A stretch of 64,000 nt of DNA from JAAEKA01 sp049299095 (GCA_049299095.1 JBAQWV010000125.1:35278-99277), one strand, 5' to 3'. Shown: positions 41,375 to 50,279, numbered from the stretch's first letter. Program-made: numbers and translations. The notes: generated by a model not told the origin, from the letters alone.

Positions 41375-41911
41375 GTGGAAAGCTTTATCGGCCAATCCAG
41401 CAACATCGCCGCGGGCTACATTGCCATCGGCCAAATCACCAGCGTTTTCGGTGTCAAGGGCGAAGTCAAGATGACCCTCGCAACCGACTTCCCGCAGCGT
41501 TTTCAGGGACTGAAGACGGTTTACCTCGGCGCGGACGCGCGCGCGGTCGAGCTGATGAGTAGCCGCCCGCACCAGAACGCCATGCTGCTGCGGCTGGCTG
41601 GCTACACTGACCGCGACGCTGCACAGGCGTTGGTGGGGCAGTGGGTGCAAGTACCGGAAAAGGACCTGATGCCGCTAGCTGAAGACGAACATTATATCTT
41701 TCAATTGATCGGCCTGCGTGTGCGCACCACCGATGGCCGCGAGGTGGGGACGATAGACGAAGTCATGAGTTCGCCTGCCAACGAAATTTTTGTAGTGAAC
41801 GGGCCGTTCGGTGAGGTGCTTGTTCCCTACATTAACGACGTAATTGCCGAAGAGCGCCTGGCCGACGGCGAAATCATCATCCATCCACTGCCTGGCCTGC
41901 TGGAAGACTAG
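41375..41911 (+). CDS. rimM: 16S rRNA processing factor RimM
   Basis: A 178-aa protein. The N-terminal RimM domain has IAIGQITSVFGVKGEVKMTL, and the C-terminal PRC barrel has QLIGLRVRTTDGREVGTIDE and GEVLVPYINDVIAE. It helps mature the 30S 3' domain and binds S19. GTG start with AGGAG 7 nt upstream. In many bacteria trmD and rplS follow; here dprA follows instead. Confidence 0.96.
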   Translation: MESFIGQSSNIAAGYIAIGQITSVFGVKGEVKMTLATDFPQRFQGLKTVYLGADARAVELMSSRPHQNAMLLRLAGYTDRDAAQALVGQWVQVPEKDLMPLAEDEHYIFQLIGLRVRTTDGREVGTIDEVMSSPANEIFVVNGPFGEVLVPYINDVIAEERLADGEIIIHPLPGLLED

Positions 41912-42084
41912 CCCTACCCGCTTTTTCTTTGGCCTCCATGACGTTAGACCGGTTCAGCCGCGGGGCTGGCCGGTTTCGTTTTTTTCGGCTTGACAAAAAC
42001 CGGTGAATGGTTTATGCTGGCTGCGCGTCGGGCTGGCAGCCTGGAACTGCCGTGCCGAGCAACAGGCGAACGGAGGGGTGAATC

Positions 42085-43194
42085 GTGGACGAACTGGCGT
42101 ATTGGGTTGGCTTCAACAAGGTTTTGGGCATCGGTCCGGCCCGCCTGCGCGCGTTGCTGGACTTTTTTGGCAACATCGAAGCCGCATGGCACGCGGACGC
42201 CGCGAGCCTGCACGAAGTCGGGCTGGATCGCCGTTCGATCAGCAATTTGCTGGCTGCCCGCAGCCAACTGGACTTGCCCGCCCAGTTGGTGCAGTTGCAG
42301 CAGGCCGGTGTCAGCGTCCTGACCTGGGACAGCGACGATTACCCGATCAACCTGCGCAACATCCACGATCCGCCGCCCGTATTGTATGTGAAGGGCGAGC
42401 TGTTGCCGGAAGACGATTGGGCCGTGGCTGTGGTTGGCACCCGCCACGCCAGCGTGTACGGCAAGGAAGCCGCCCGCCAGTTGGCTGGCGACCTGGCGCA
42501 GAATGGTGTGACTGTCGTGAGCGGCCTGGCCGCAGGCATTGACGCTGTAGCGCATCAGGCTGCGCTGGATGCTGGTGGCCGCACGCTGGCAGTGCTGGGT
42601 TCAGGTGTAGACGTTATTTACCCCGAACAGAACCGGCGGCTGGCCGAACAAATTGTTACCCAGGGTGCGCTGCTGGCCGAATACCCGCTGGGCACGCGGC
42701 CCGAACGCAGTAATTTTCCGCCGCGCAATCGCCTGATCAGCGGCTTATCGCTGGGCACGGTGGTGGTTGAGGCAGGCGCACGCAGCGGCGCACTGATTAC
42801 CAGTGATTTTGCCGCCGAGCAAGGCCGCGAGGTCTTCGCCGTGCCGGGCAGCATCTTTCAGCGCACCTGCGAAGGCACCAATCGTCTGATCCAGGAAGGC
42901 GCCAAGCCGGTAGTGAGCGTCAATGATGTGCTGGAAGAGCTGAACCTCGCGCAGATGACGCAGCAAGCCGAGGTGCGCGCCGTCGTTCCCACCACACCGA
43001 CCGAACGCGTGCTGCTGGACTTGCTGAGCGCCGAGCCGCTGCACGTAGATGCGCTGGGACGGGCCGCGAACCTGCCCGCACCGACGGTGTCCGGTACGCT
43101 GGCGTTGCTGGAGCTGAAAGGCCTGGCGCGGCAGGTGAGCAGCATGACCTATGTGCGTGCCCGCGAGTCGCGCGCCGATTACCAGATCGGCTAA
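42085..43194 (+). CDS. dprA: DNA-processing protein DprA
   Basis: A 369-aa protein that loads RecA on incoming single-stranded DNA. It has an N-terminal helical region (HhH/SAM-like, about 1-75) and the Rossmann-like DprA domain with AVVGTRHASVYGKEAARQLA, VVSGLAAGIDAVAHQAALDA, VLGSGVDVIYPEQN and FPPRNRLISGLSLGTVVVEA. A C-terminal winged helix (about 300-360) completes it. GTG start with GAGGGG upstream. No com uptake genes are visible in the window. Confidence 0.96.
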   Translation: MDELAYWVGFNKVLGIGPARLRALLDFFGNIEAAWHADAASLHEVGLDRRSISNLLAARSQLDLPAQLVQLQQAGVSVLTWDSDDYPINLRNIHDPPPVLYVKGELLPEDDWAVAVVGTRHASVYGKEAARQLAGDLAQNGVTVVSGLAAGIDAVAHQAALDAGGRTLAVLGSGVDVIYPEQNRRLAEQIVTQGALLAEYPLGTRPERSNFPPRNRLISGLSLGTVVVEAGARSGALITSDFAAEQGREVFAVPGSIFQRTCEGTNRLIQEGAKPVVSVNDVLEELNLAQMTQQAEVRAVVPTTPTERVLLDLLSAEPLHVDALGRAANLPAPTVSGTLALLELKGLARQVSSMTYVRARESRADYQIG

Positions 43195-43273
43195 ATGCCT
43201 GGCACAGCTCGAAGTGTTGGCTGTTTACCGTAAAGACTGGTTCAAGCCAGCAGATTAATTCAAAAAAAATCTC

Positions 43274-43292
43274 GGTTCCGACTGTCGGGACC
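43274..43292 (+). promoter_or_regulatory. 19-bp palindrome upstream of topA
   Basis: GGTTCCGAC-T-GTCGGGACC is a palindrome with one mismatch, centred 39 nt before the topA ATG. It has no T-run and may be an operator. Confidence 0.5.
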
Positions 43293-43321
43293 ATCATTTT
43301 ACCCAACAAAAACGAATTTTT

Positions 43322-46033
43322 ATGGAAGCATATTGTACAAAATGCCGTGAAAAGCGGGAAATGCAGGATGCGCAACCGGTTTGGCTGCAAAATGGCCGCG
43401 CGGCCACGCAGGGAACTTGTCCGGTGTGCGGCACACGCATGACCCGTCTGGGGGAAACGCCCGCCCATGCCACCCTGCCCAAGCCTGAGGTGACGGCGCC
43501 GGCCAGCAAACCGGCCCGTGCCAGCAAGGCTACTGCCGCCAGCGGCCCCGCTCCGGAGGATATCCGCGCGGCCTTGACCACTGCGGTCGAGGCGTATTGC
43601 GTTAAATGCAAACAAACCCGCCCCATGGCACAAGGGTTTGCCATCTACATGGCGAACGGGCGACCCGCCGCGCGCGGTGTGTGCGCGGTGTGCGGCACAG
43701 GATTATTCAAGATCGGCGCAACTCCCGATCATGCTGACCTGCCCAAGCCGGTAGTTGGCAAGCAGAAACGCAGCCCGGCCAAGGGCAACAAGGCCGCTGC
43801 CGCGTCTACAGGCAAGCGCACTGGCCGGCTGGTAATTGTGGAATCGCCGGCCAAGGCGCGCACTGTAGGCCGCTTCCTCGGCAAGGATTACACCGTGCGC
43901 GCGTCTGTCGGGCATGTGCGCGACCTGCTGAAGTCGCAGCTTTCTGTGGACGTGGACAACAACTTCGAGCCGACGTATCGTGTGACCAACGACCAACGCA
44001 AGACGGTCAAGGAGTTGCAAAGCGAAGTGGCGCGCGCCAAGGAAGTTTTTCTGGCGACTGACCCTGACCGCGAGGGCGAAGCGATTGCCTGGCACTTGAT
44101 GGAAGCGACCGGCATTGATCCGGCGCACAGCAGCCGCGTGGTGTTCCACGAGATTACCAAGGACGCGGTGGACGAGGCCTTCGCACACCCGCGCCCGCTC
44201 AACATGGATTTGGTGAACGCGCAGCAGACGCGGCGCATCCTCGACCGGTTGGTGGGCTATAAGATTAGCCCGCTGCTGTGGGAACGGGTGCGCGGGCGCA
44301 CCTCCGCGGGCCGCGTACAGTCGGTGGCGGTGCGATTGGTGGTTGAGCGCGAGCGCGAGATCGAAAACTTTGTTGCCGTCGAGTACTGGTCTATCCATGC
44401 ACGGCTGGCCGAGCAGGAGACGCGCCCGGTAAAGCCGCGGCCCGATTTCCTCTCCAAGCTGCACCGGCTGCGCGGCAACGAAGTGGACTTGCACAACGAA
44501 GCCGACACGCAGGCGATTGTCAACGACCTGAACGACGCGCACTATCTGGTGACTGCGGTGCGCGAGGGGGAACGACGACGGCGACCCGCGGCCCCCTTCA
44601 CCACTAGCACCTTGCAGCAAGAAGCCTCGCGCAAGCTGGGCTACGGCGCGCGGCAGACGATGCGCGGCGCACAGCAGCTTTACGAAGGTATTGACATCGG
44701 TCACGACGAGCCGGTAGGGTTGATTACCTACATGCGTACTGACAGCGTGAACGTCTCCAAGCAGGCGCAGGAAGAGGCGCGTGCGTTTATTGTTGAACGC
44801 TACGGCGCCGCCTACGCACCCGCGACCCCGCCGATGTACAAGACGCGCGCCAAGGGTGCGCAGGAAGCGCATGAGGCCATTCGTCCCACCTCGGTGTTAC
44901 GCACGCCGGAAGCGATGGCGCGCCACCTGAACCGCGAGCAACGCGCGCTGTACGATCTGATCTGGAAGCGCTTTGTTGCCAGCCAGATGGAAGCCGCTGT
45001 CTTTGACACGATTTCGGTGGACATTGCCGCGCTGCCGCAACGCACGCATGGCGCGTTGAGCGCCGCCGCGGCCGCAGCGTTGGCCGCCACGCTGGACACC
45101 CCGGAGTATTTGTTCCGAGCCAGCGGCTCGCGCGTGCGCTTCCCAGGCTTTTTGAGCGTGTACGAAGAAGGCCGCGACGAAAACCAGAAGAAAAACGGCA
45201 AGGGCAACGAGGAGGAAGAAGATACCAGCGGCTGGCTGCCCGCGCTGCATCTGGGACAACTGCTCGACTTGCTGGCCCTGCTGCCTGAACAGCATTTTAC
45301 CCAGCCGCCGCCGCGCTACACCGAAGCGTCGCTGGTGAAGGCGCTGGAGGAGAACGGCATTGGTCGTCCCAGCACTTACGCGCCGATTATGACCACCATT
45401 CAGAGCCGCGGCTACGTGGATTTGCGCGAGAAGCGGCTCTATCCCACCGAGCTGGGCTTTGTGGTCAACGATCAACTAGTGCAGCACTTCCCGGACGTGT
45501 TCGATGTGGGCTTTACCGCACGTATGGAAGAGGCGCTGGATGAGATTGCCGAGGAAGGCCGTGACTGGGTCGAGGTGCTGCGCGGCTTCTATACGCCGTT
45601 CGCCAGCCAGTTGAGTACTGCCGAGGCTACCATGCAGCGCTCGGAGGTACAGGCACAGCCGATTGGCGAGGCCTGCCCGCAGTGTGGCCACGATCTGGTG
45701 CTGCGCTTTGGCCGCTTCGGCAAGTTTATTGCTTGTTCCAATTATCCGGAATGTCGCTATACACGGCCGCTGGTGGCGAAGATGGGCGTTGCCTGCCCCA
45801 AATGCCGTGAAGGCGAGCTGGTGGAGCGGCGCAGCAAGAAGGGCCGCACCTTCTACGGCTGTGATCGCTATCCAGCGTGCGATTTTGTGGTGTGGCAGCG
45901 ACCGCTGACAACGCCCTGCCCCGACTGTGGTGGTTTGCTGACGCAGGCTGGCAAGGAGCGGGCGCGCTGTACGGTGTGCACCCATACGTTTGATCTGAAA
46001 AAGCTGGAAGCGGCGCGCAGTCCGGCGGCGTAG
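43322..46033 (+). CDS. topA: DNA topoisomerase I with two N-terminal DUF5679-like zinc ribbons
   Basis: A 903-aa enzyme. Two N-terminal ribbons (about 1-45 and 97-140) show YCTKCREKREM...CPVCG and YCVKCKQTRPM...CAVCG. TOPRIM starts at GRLVIVESPAKARTVGRFLG (about 165) with DPDREGEAIAWHL acidic triad. The active-site Tyr is about residue 470 in GLITYMRTDSVNVSK. GIGRPSTYAPIMTTI marks the decatenation loop. Three C-terminal zinc fingers (CPQCG, CPKC, CPDCG) close the protein. It relaxes negative supercoils. The N-terminal ribbons are not part of the usual TopA and are an Anaerolineae/Chloroflexota-like fusion. Confidence 0.96.
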   Translation: MEAYCTKCREKREMQDAQPVWLQNGRAATQGTCPVCGTRMTRLGETPAHATLPKPEVTAPASKPARASKATAASGPAPEDIRAALTTAVEAYCVKCKQTRPMAQGFAIYMANGRPAARGVCAVCGTGLFKIGATPDHADLPKPVVGKQKRSPAKGNKAAAASTGKRTGRLVIVESPAKARTVGRFLGKDYTVRASVGHVRDLLKSQLSVDVDNNFEPTYRVTNDQRKTVKELQSEVARAKEVFLATDPDREGEAIAWHLMEATGIDPAHSSRVVFHEITKDAVDEAFAHPRPLNMDLVNAQQTRRILDRLVGYKISPLLWERVRGRTSAGRVQSVAVRLVVEREREIENFVAVEYWSIHARLAEQETRPVKPRPDFLSKLHRLRGNEVDLHNEADTQAIVNDLNDAHYLVTAVREGERRRRPAAPFTTSTLQQEASRKLGYGARQTMRGAQQLYEGIDIGHDEPVGLITYMRTDSVNVSKQAQEEARAFIVERYGAAYAPATPPMYKTRAKGAQEAHEAIRPTSVLRTPEAMARHLNREQRALYDLIWKRFVASQMEAAVFDTISVDIAALPQRTHGALSAAAAAALAATLDTPEYLFRASGSRVRFPGFLSVYEEGRDENQKKNGKGNEEEEDTSGWLPALHLGQLLDLLALLPEQHFTQPPPRYTEASLVKALEENGIGRPSTYAPIMTTIQSRGYVDLREKRLYPTELGFVVNDQLVQHFPDVFDVGFTARMEEALDEIAEEGRDWVEVLRGFYTPFASQLSTAEATMQRSEVQAQPIGEACPQCGHDLVLRFGRFGKFIACSNYPECRYTRPLVAKMGVACPKCREGELVERRSKKGRTFYGCDRYPACDFVVWQRPLTTPCPDCGGLLTQAGKERARCTVCTHTFDLKKLEAARSPAA

Positions 46034-46052
46034 TTCGGTTGTACGCGGTGGC

Positions 46053-46112
46053 TTCGACACGCTCAGCCACCGTTCGACACGCTCAGCCACCGTTCGACAC
46101 GCTCAGCCAGCG
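46053..46112. repeat. Three 20-bp tandem repeats before the tyrosine recombinase gene
   Basis: TTCGACACGCTCAGCCACCG occurs at 46053-46072 and 46073-46092, and a third copy, ending AGCGG, at 46093-46112. The unit resembles the widely dispersed (T/C)TCGACA(C/A)GCTCAG intergenic motif. The array ends 12 nt before the recombinase ATG. Confidence 0.95.
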
Positions 46113-46123
46113 GATGGATTGTC

Positions 46124-47032
46124 ATGCGGGTAGAATTGGATCGTTATGTAAAGTATTTGCAAGCTGAACGCAATGTGTCGCCCTACACAGTGCGCAATTA
46201 CCGCACGGAAATCAGCCAGTTCATCGAGTTTGCCGAGGCACACGGCGTCAATGTCTGGCCCGCAGTGGATAAGCATTTGGTGCGGCGCTGGCTGGCTGAG
46301 TTGCGCAACGCCGATTACGTCCCGGCCAGCATTGCCCGGCGGCTGTCGGAAGTACGGGCGTGCTGCACTTACCTCGTGCGCGAGGGTGTGCTGGAACGCA
46401 ATCCGCTGGCGGATGTGTCGTCGCCCAAGCTGGGCGTACACCAACCGCGCGTCTTGAGCTACGACGAAGTGCTGGCGATTCTGCGGGCACCGGACCTGAC
46501 GACACCGCAAGGCCAGCGCGATCTGGCGATTATCGAACTGTTTTATGGCAGCGGTATTCGTCTTGGCGAGCTGGAAATGCTCAATCTGCGCGATGTAGAC
46601 ATGAGCCGCCGCGAAGTCAAGGTGCTGGGCAAGGGCAACAAGGAGCGGATCGCGCTCTTTGGCAGCGTGGCCGAGGCCGCGTTGCGGTTGTACTTGCAGA
46701 AAAGCCGGCCCAAGCTGGCCGTGGAGGCCAGTGGCGATGCTTTGTTTTTGAATCGCTTCGGCGAACGTCTGCGCCGCGTCAGCATCATCCGCATGTTGGA
46801 GCGTTATGCGCGGCAGGCGTGCATCGAGCGCAAAGTAACACCGCACGCGCTGCGCCATTCCTTTGCAACGCATTTGGTGGATGAAGGCGTGGATATTCGC
46901 CTGATTCAGGAGTTGCTGGGCCACGAAAGCCCGGCGACGACGCAACGGTATACTCACATCAGTCAAGCCCGCCTGCACGATGTGGTGCGCCAGGCGCATC
47001 CACGCGGCAAGCGTACACAAACGTCATCTTGA
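46124..47032 (+). CDS. Tyrosine recombinase XerC/XerD-like
   Basis: A 302-aa integrase-fold protein. The N-terminal SAM-like DNA-binding domain has NVSPYTVRNYRTEISQFIEF. The catalytic domain has Arg146 in FYGSGIRLGELEML, a beta-hairpin Lys in KVLGKGNKERIALF, HALRHSFATHLVDEG (His/Arg), LLGHESPATTQRYTHIS (His and nucleophile Tyr). Length and layout match housekeeping Xer recombinases that resolve chromosome dimers at dif; XerC versus XerD cannot be told apart here. It follows topA. Confidence 0.93.
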   Translation: MRVELDRYVKYLQAERNVSPYTVRNYRTEISQFIEFAEAHGVNVWPAVDKHLVRRWLAELRNADYVPASIARRLSEVRACCTYLVREGVLERNPLADVSSPKLGVHQPRVLSYDEVLAILRAPDLTTPQGQRDLAIIELFYGSGIRLGELEMLNLRDVDMSRREVKVLGKGNKERIALFGSVAEAALRLYLQKSRPKLAVEASGDALFLNRFGERLRRVSIIRMLERYARQACIERKVTPHALRHSFATHLVDEGVDIRLIQELLGHESPATTQRYTHISQARLHDVVRQAHPRGKRTQTSS

Positions 47033-47065
47033 TCTTTGGGTCGTTTCGCAATAAGGAGGTCGCAT

Positions 47066-48187
47066 ATGGCAGACCAAAATCGTTCTTTTCTTCCTCTTGC
47101 AATTACGTTTTTGATAGGTGTGTTGGTAGGTTGGTTCCTGCTGGGCTGGCTGATTGCCCCGGTGAAGTGGACCAATGCCCAGTTGAGTGATCTGGCACCA
47201 GCAGCCAAGCAGCAAGTGGTGGCCGCGGAAGCTGCGGCATATGCGCTGACGCAGGATAATCAGGCGGCGGTGCGCAATTTGCAGGCGCTGGGCACACAGG
47301 AAGAGGTGGCAGCTATCGCCGGTAAGGTGCTGACGAGCGCCCAGGCGGAAGGCAATGTGCAGTTGGTTGATCGTGTGCGGTTTCTGGCCAGCTCCATTGG
47401 CCTGAAGCTGCCAGAGATGACTGCGGAAGCCGGGGCGACTGCACAGCCAGCGGATGCCGCTACAACTCCGGCGACCGAGCCAGCCAGCCAGGGTTCGGAA
47501 AAACCAGCCAAGCGTGGCAACGGTCTGCTGACCTTCCTCGGCGTGCTGTTGCTGCTGGCAGGGTTGGCGCTGGCCGCGTGGCTGCTGCTGCGCCGCGGGC
47601 CGGGGCGCGTGGACGAAGAAGACTTTGTGGGTGATCCAGATGTAGAAGCTGAGCGTCCGTTGTATCGGCCCGGCACAGCACAGGTGGTAACGCCTGCACC
47701 GGCGGCGGCTAAGCCCGCGGCGAAGCCCACGACCGCGGCCGCGCTGGCTGAACGCAGTATGACCGGCCAGGAATTCATTGCCAGCTTTGCGCAGGGCGAT
47801 GAAGAATACGACGAAAGCTTTGACATCGAAGGCTCAGATGGTACTTACTGGGGCGAATGTGGTGTGACGGTTTCGGAATTGCTGCAAGGCGATGATGACC
47901 GCGTGACCGCGTTGGAGGTGTGGCTGTTCGACAAGAGCGACATCCGCACGGTGACCAAGGTGCTGATGAGCGATTATGCTTACGGCAATCAGGCGTTGCG
48001 AGAGAAGCTGGTTTCGCGCGGGGACGCGGTGCTGCTGGCACCGAACCTGGGCTTTGTGCTGGATGCGCAAACGCTGCGCCTGATGGGCAAGGTGCTGGAC
48101 TTGGAATACGACAACACCAAGGCCCCTGCGCTGGGCACGCTGCGCCGCTTGCGCGTGCAATTGCGCGTGATGCAGCAGCCGAATTAG
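47066..48187 (+). CDS. Two-TM anchored uncharacterised protein, 373 aa
   Basis: A first hydrophobic helix lies at about residues 7-29 (LAITFLIGVLVGWFLLGWLI). An extracytoplasmic helical, Ala-rich region follows (about 35-140), then a second helix near 152-172 (LLTFLGVLLLLAGLALAAWL). The cytoplasmic C-terminal domain (about 230-370) has YDESFDIEGSDGTYWGECGV and RVTALEVWLFDKSDIRTVTK. I do not recognise the C-terminal domain. AAGGAGG precedes the ATG by 6 nt. It starts 33 bp after the recombinase stop. Confidence 0.75.
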   Translation: MADQNRSFLPLAITFLIGVLVGWFLLGWLIAPVKWTNAQLSDLAPAAKQQVVAAEAAAYALTQDNQAAVRNLQALGTQEEVAAIAGKVLTSAQAEGNVQLVDRVRFLASSIGLKLPEMTAEAGATAQPADAATTPATEPASQGSEKPAKRGNGLLTFLGVLLLLAGLALAAWLLLRRGPGRVDEEDFVGDPDVEAERPLYRPGTAQVVTPAPAAAKPAAKPTTAAALAERSMTGQEFIASFAQGDEEYDESFDIEGSDGTYWGECGVTVSELLQGDDDRVTALEVWLFDKSDIRTVTKVLMSDYAYGNQALREKLVSRGDAVLLAPNLGFVLDAQTLRLMGKVLDLEYDNTKAPALGTLRRLRVQLRVMQQPN

Positions 48188-48203
48188 CTTTCGATTGATC
48201 TAC

Positions 48204-48242
48204 AACAAAAAAAACGACGGGCTGAACGGCCCGTCGTTTTTT
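48204..48242. terminator. Bidirectional terminator
   Basis: A 12-bp stem (48211-48222 with 48229-48240), flanked by A8 and T6, separates convergent genes. Confidence 0.88.
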
Positions 48243-48267
48243 CGTTATTGAGCGTTACAACTTAAAC

Positions 48268-48302
48268 GACTTTGGCGCTCGTCGCTAACGACCACCAAAG
48301 TC
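48268..48302 (-). terminator. Compound hairpin downstream of the cohesin-domain gene
   Basis: GACTTTGG (48268-48275) pairs with CCAAAGTC (48295-48302); inside, GTCG/CGAC (48281-48284 with 48289-48292) forms a second stem with CTAA loop. No T-run; it may protect the 3' end. Confidence 0.5.
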
Positions 48303-48317
48303 TTCATGATTTGCGAA

Positions 48318-49313
48318 TCAGGCAGCCCGCTTGCGCAGTTGGCGAGCCAGAAGGACGGCCAATGCTGCCAGCAAGACGAACACGCCCGCAGCGGCCCACG
48401 GCGTGCCGAGGCTGTTGGCAGTGGCGTTGGTGAGCGTCACTGCGGTCGGAGTCTGATGGTTGACACTTATTGGCCCTTCAAGGCGGGTCGAGCCATCGCT
48501 ATTCACCAGTTCCAGCCAGTAGTAGGAGATACCGAGGGGGGCGGTAGCATCGAACCATTGATAGAGAGACCCGTTGCCCGCGCCGGTGGCTGCGATGGAG
48601 CCAAGCTGGGTATCGGGCGCGTCAGGAGTTGCCCCGCGCCAGAGATTGAATCCCTGAAGGTCTTGCTCGAAAGTCGTTTGCCACAACAACGATACGCCGT
48701 TGGCTTGCGATGTGGCGTCGAAGTTCGCCACGGTGGCTGCCAGCGGGTCAATGATGTTTAAAACGGTATTTTGCGTGACCAGGTCTTGTGCCTGCACGGT
48801 TTGCGCCGTGCCCATGCTACCGACGGTGGCGTTTTCCAGTGTGATCGGTGTCTGTCCCGTGAGTGAACCGACTTGCAACGTGATCTGCGCTAACTCGCCG
48901 GAGCCAGACGGTGCGGGCTGGTTGTTGTAGGAATAACCACCAATGGCAAGCCGGCCCGTTGCCAACGCCTTTTCGAGTTCGGCAGTGGTGCGGCCAGTGC
49001 TGCCCAGAAATGCGCCAGGAGTAACGTCCGTGACAGTCACGCGTGTTGGATCGTAAACCAACTCGGCCTCCCAGCCGCCGATGTTTTCGGCAGTCTCTAC
49101 AACAAGGCTGATGGTGACCGCGGTATTCATGTCAACGGTGTAGAGAGGTTGGGTGAATTGCATGGTGGCTGTGGCAGCAGGGGCGAGGTCGGACACTCTG
49201 GCCTGGGCAGGCGCGTACCAACCGACGCTTCCCAACGTCAGGATAAAAACCAACAGACTGATCCAGGCATAGCGAAGGAATAGCTGTTTCTGCTGAGAAA
49301 ATAGGTGATGCAT
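48318..49313 (-). CDS. Cohesin-domain surface protein with C-terminal membrane anchor
   Basis: A 331-aa protein with a signal peptide (about 1-38). A type-I cohesin-like domain follows: AVTISLVVETAENIGGWEAE, LVYDPTRVTVTDVTPG and QITLQVGSLTGQ. A fibronectin-like region has LLWQTTFEQDLQGFNLWRGA and SYYWLELVNSDGSTRLEG. A C-terminal helix AAAGVFVLLAALAVLLARQL plus basic tail (RKRAA) anchors it. In cellulosomes cohesins bind dockerins; stand-alone Chloroflexota cohesins of this type may simply be adhesive. No dockerin or cellulase is nearby. Confidence 0.8.
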   Translation of the reverse strand: MHHLFSQQKQLFLRYAWISLLVFILTLGSVGWYAPAQARVSDLAPAATATMQFTQPLYTVDMNTAVTISLVVETAENIGGWEAELVYDPTRVTVTDVTPGAFLGSTGRTTAELEKALATGRLAIGGYSYNNQPAPSGSGELAQITLQVGSLTGQTPITLENATVGSMGTAQTVQAQDLVTQNTVLNIIDPLAATVANFDATSQANGVSLLWQTTFEQDLQGFNLWRGATPDAPDTQLGSIAATGAGNGSLYQWFDATAPLGISYYWLELVNSDGSTRLEGPISVNHQTPTAVTLTNATANSLGTPWAAAGVFVLLAALAVLLARQLRKRAA

Positions 49314-49359
49314 CAGCGGGCCTCCTCATTCAGTCCAATGAAATCAATAGGTAGCACGT

Positions 49360-49388
49360 ATCATACTGCCAAAACAATTTCTGTGCAA
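49360..49388 (-). promoter_or_regulatory. Promoter of the cohesin-domain gene
   Basis: Minus-strand TTGCAC (49383-49388), 17 nt, TATGAT (49360-49365), about 47 nt upstream of the ATG. Confidence 0.55.
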
Positions 49389-49553
49389 CTGTCCTTACCA
49401 ACGCGGATAGATGACAACTTTTATTTTCATCTCCGCCGCAGGCACGAAGAAGCAGGGAATCTTATCCGCCGCTAATCCCGCCCCGACGGAATGCGCTCTC
49501 TCGCAATGACAGCCACTGCGCAGCTCCTGAAAGTAATGTACAGCAGAAGTCGT

Positions 49554-50231
49554 TTACTGATTACTCTGCCAGTCTACCTGGTGGCACAGCGCATCCGGCG
49601 TATCTCCCTGCCGGTGCTGCACCTCTACCACTGGACTGATCAGCACACCACTGGCATCAATCACCTGCACATACTGAACATTTGGCTTATCCTCGAACAA
49701 CAGTTGATACTGCCCCCGGTCGGTATCGCTGCTGCCAGTTTCCACTAGGTCTTCGTTGCCGAACTGATCATAACGCCACAAGCGTACATGGGCGAGCGGA
49801 TTGCCTGCTGCATCGCGCACGCTGCCAAAGATTCCCGCGGCCGGGCAATCGTCGGTACGCGCTTGCACACCACCCGACAAGCCGAATTGGCGGTTTTCGA
49901 CCACTGCCGGTGTATTGGTTGGTACTTCGACCGCAGGAGCTGTCTCTGATGGTGCGGGTGCTGGTTCAGTTGCCGTAGCGGAGGCCACCTCCGCTTCCGG
50001 CGTCAATACCACAGCCAAAGTGGCGGTGCGGCTGACTTCAGTGGGTGGGGGTGTCACCCGCGGCAAGAGCGCGGCCAGATCAACATCATCAATAAACTGC
50101 TGGAGATCCGCAGGAACCGTGACACGCGGCAGCTTCACCTTGTGCGCTTGGTTGATCGACAGGATAAACCCCAGCGCCGCCATCACCACCACCATCACAA
50201 ATGCCAGTCGGTAACTTTGATTTCGCCGCAT
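49554..50231 (-). CDS. Membrane-anchored protein with carboxypeptidase-regulatory-like domain
   Basis: A 225-aa protein with one N-terminal helix (AFVMVVVMAALGFILSI), a Thr/Pro/Ala/Val stalk (about 60-120) and a C-terminal beta domain: DDCPAAGIFGSVRDAAGNPL, HVRLWRYDQFGNEDLVETGS and GQYQLLFEDKPNVQYVQVID. The domain resembles CarboxypepD_reg/CNA_B-like sandwiches that present or bind ligands outside the cell. It precedes the cohesin-domain gene by 240 bp on the same strand but has its own promoter region. Confidence 0.75.
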   Translation of the reverse strand: MRRNQSYRLAFVMVVVMAALGFILSINQAHKVKLPRVTVPADLQQFIDDVDLAALLPRVTPPPTEVSRTATLAVVLTPEAEVASATATEPAPAPSETAPAVEVPTNTPAVVENRQFGLSGGVQARTDDCPAAGIFGSVRDAAGNPLAHVRLWRYDQFGNEDLVETGSSDTDRGQYQLLFEDKPNVQYVQVIDASGVLISPVVEVQHRQGDTPDALCHQVDWQSNQ

Positions 50232-50237
50232 AAAAAC

Positions 50238-50266
50238 TTGCCTGATTCGTCCTTTAGTGTTATAAT
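50238..50266 (+). promoter_or_regulatory. Promoter of tRNA-Val
   Basis: TTGCCT (50238-50243), 17 nt, consensus TATAAT (50261-50266) preceded by TGT; it starts 13 nt before the tRNA 5' end. Confidence 0.65.
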
Positions 50267-50279
50267 TTTTCGGTGTTCA

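Noticed and set aside
46053..46112. CRISPR or iteron origin at the 20-bp repeats
   Set aside because: Repeats are directly adjacent without spacers; no replication initiator gene or AT-rich unwinding region is nearby.
46124..47032. Phage or integron integrase
   Set aside because: Length, domain layout and the housekeeping context after topA fit Xer; no att sites, cargo genes or phage genes are near.
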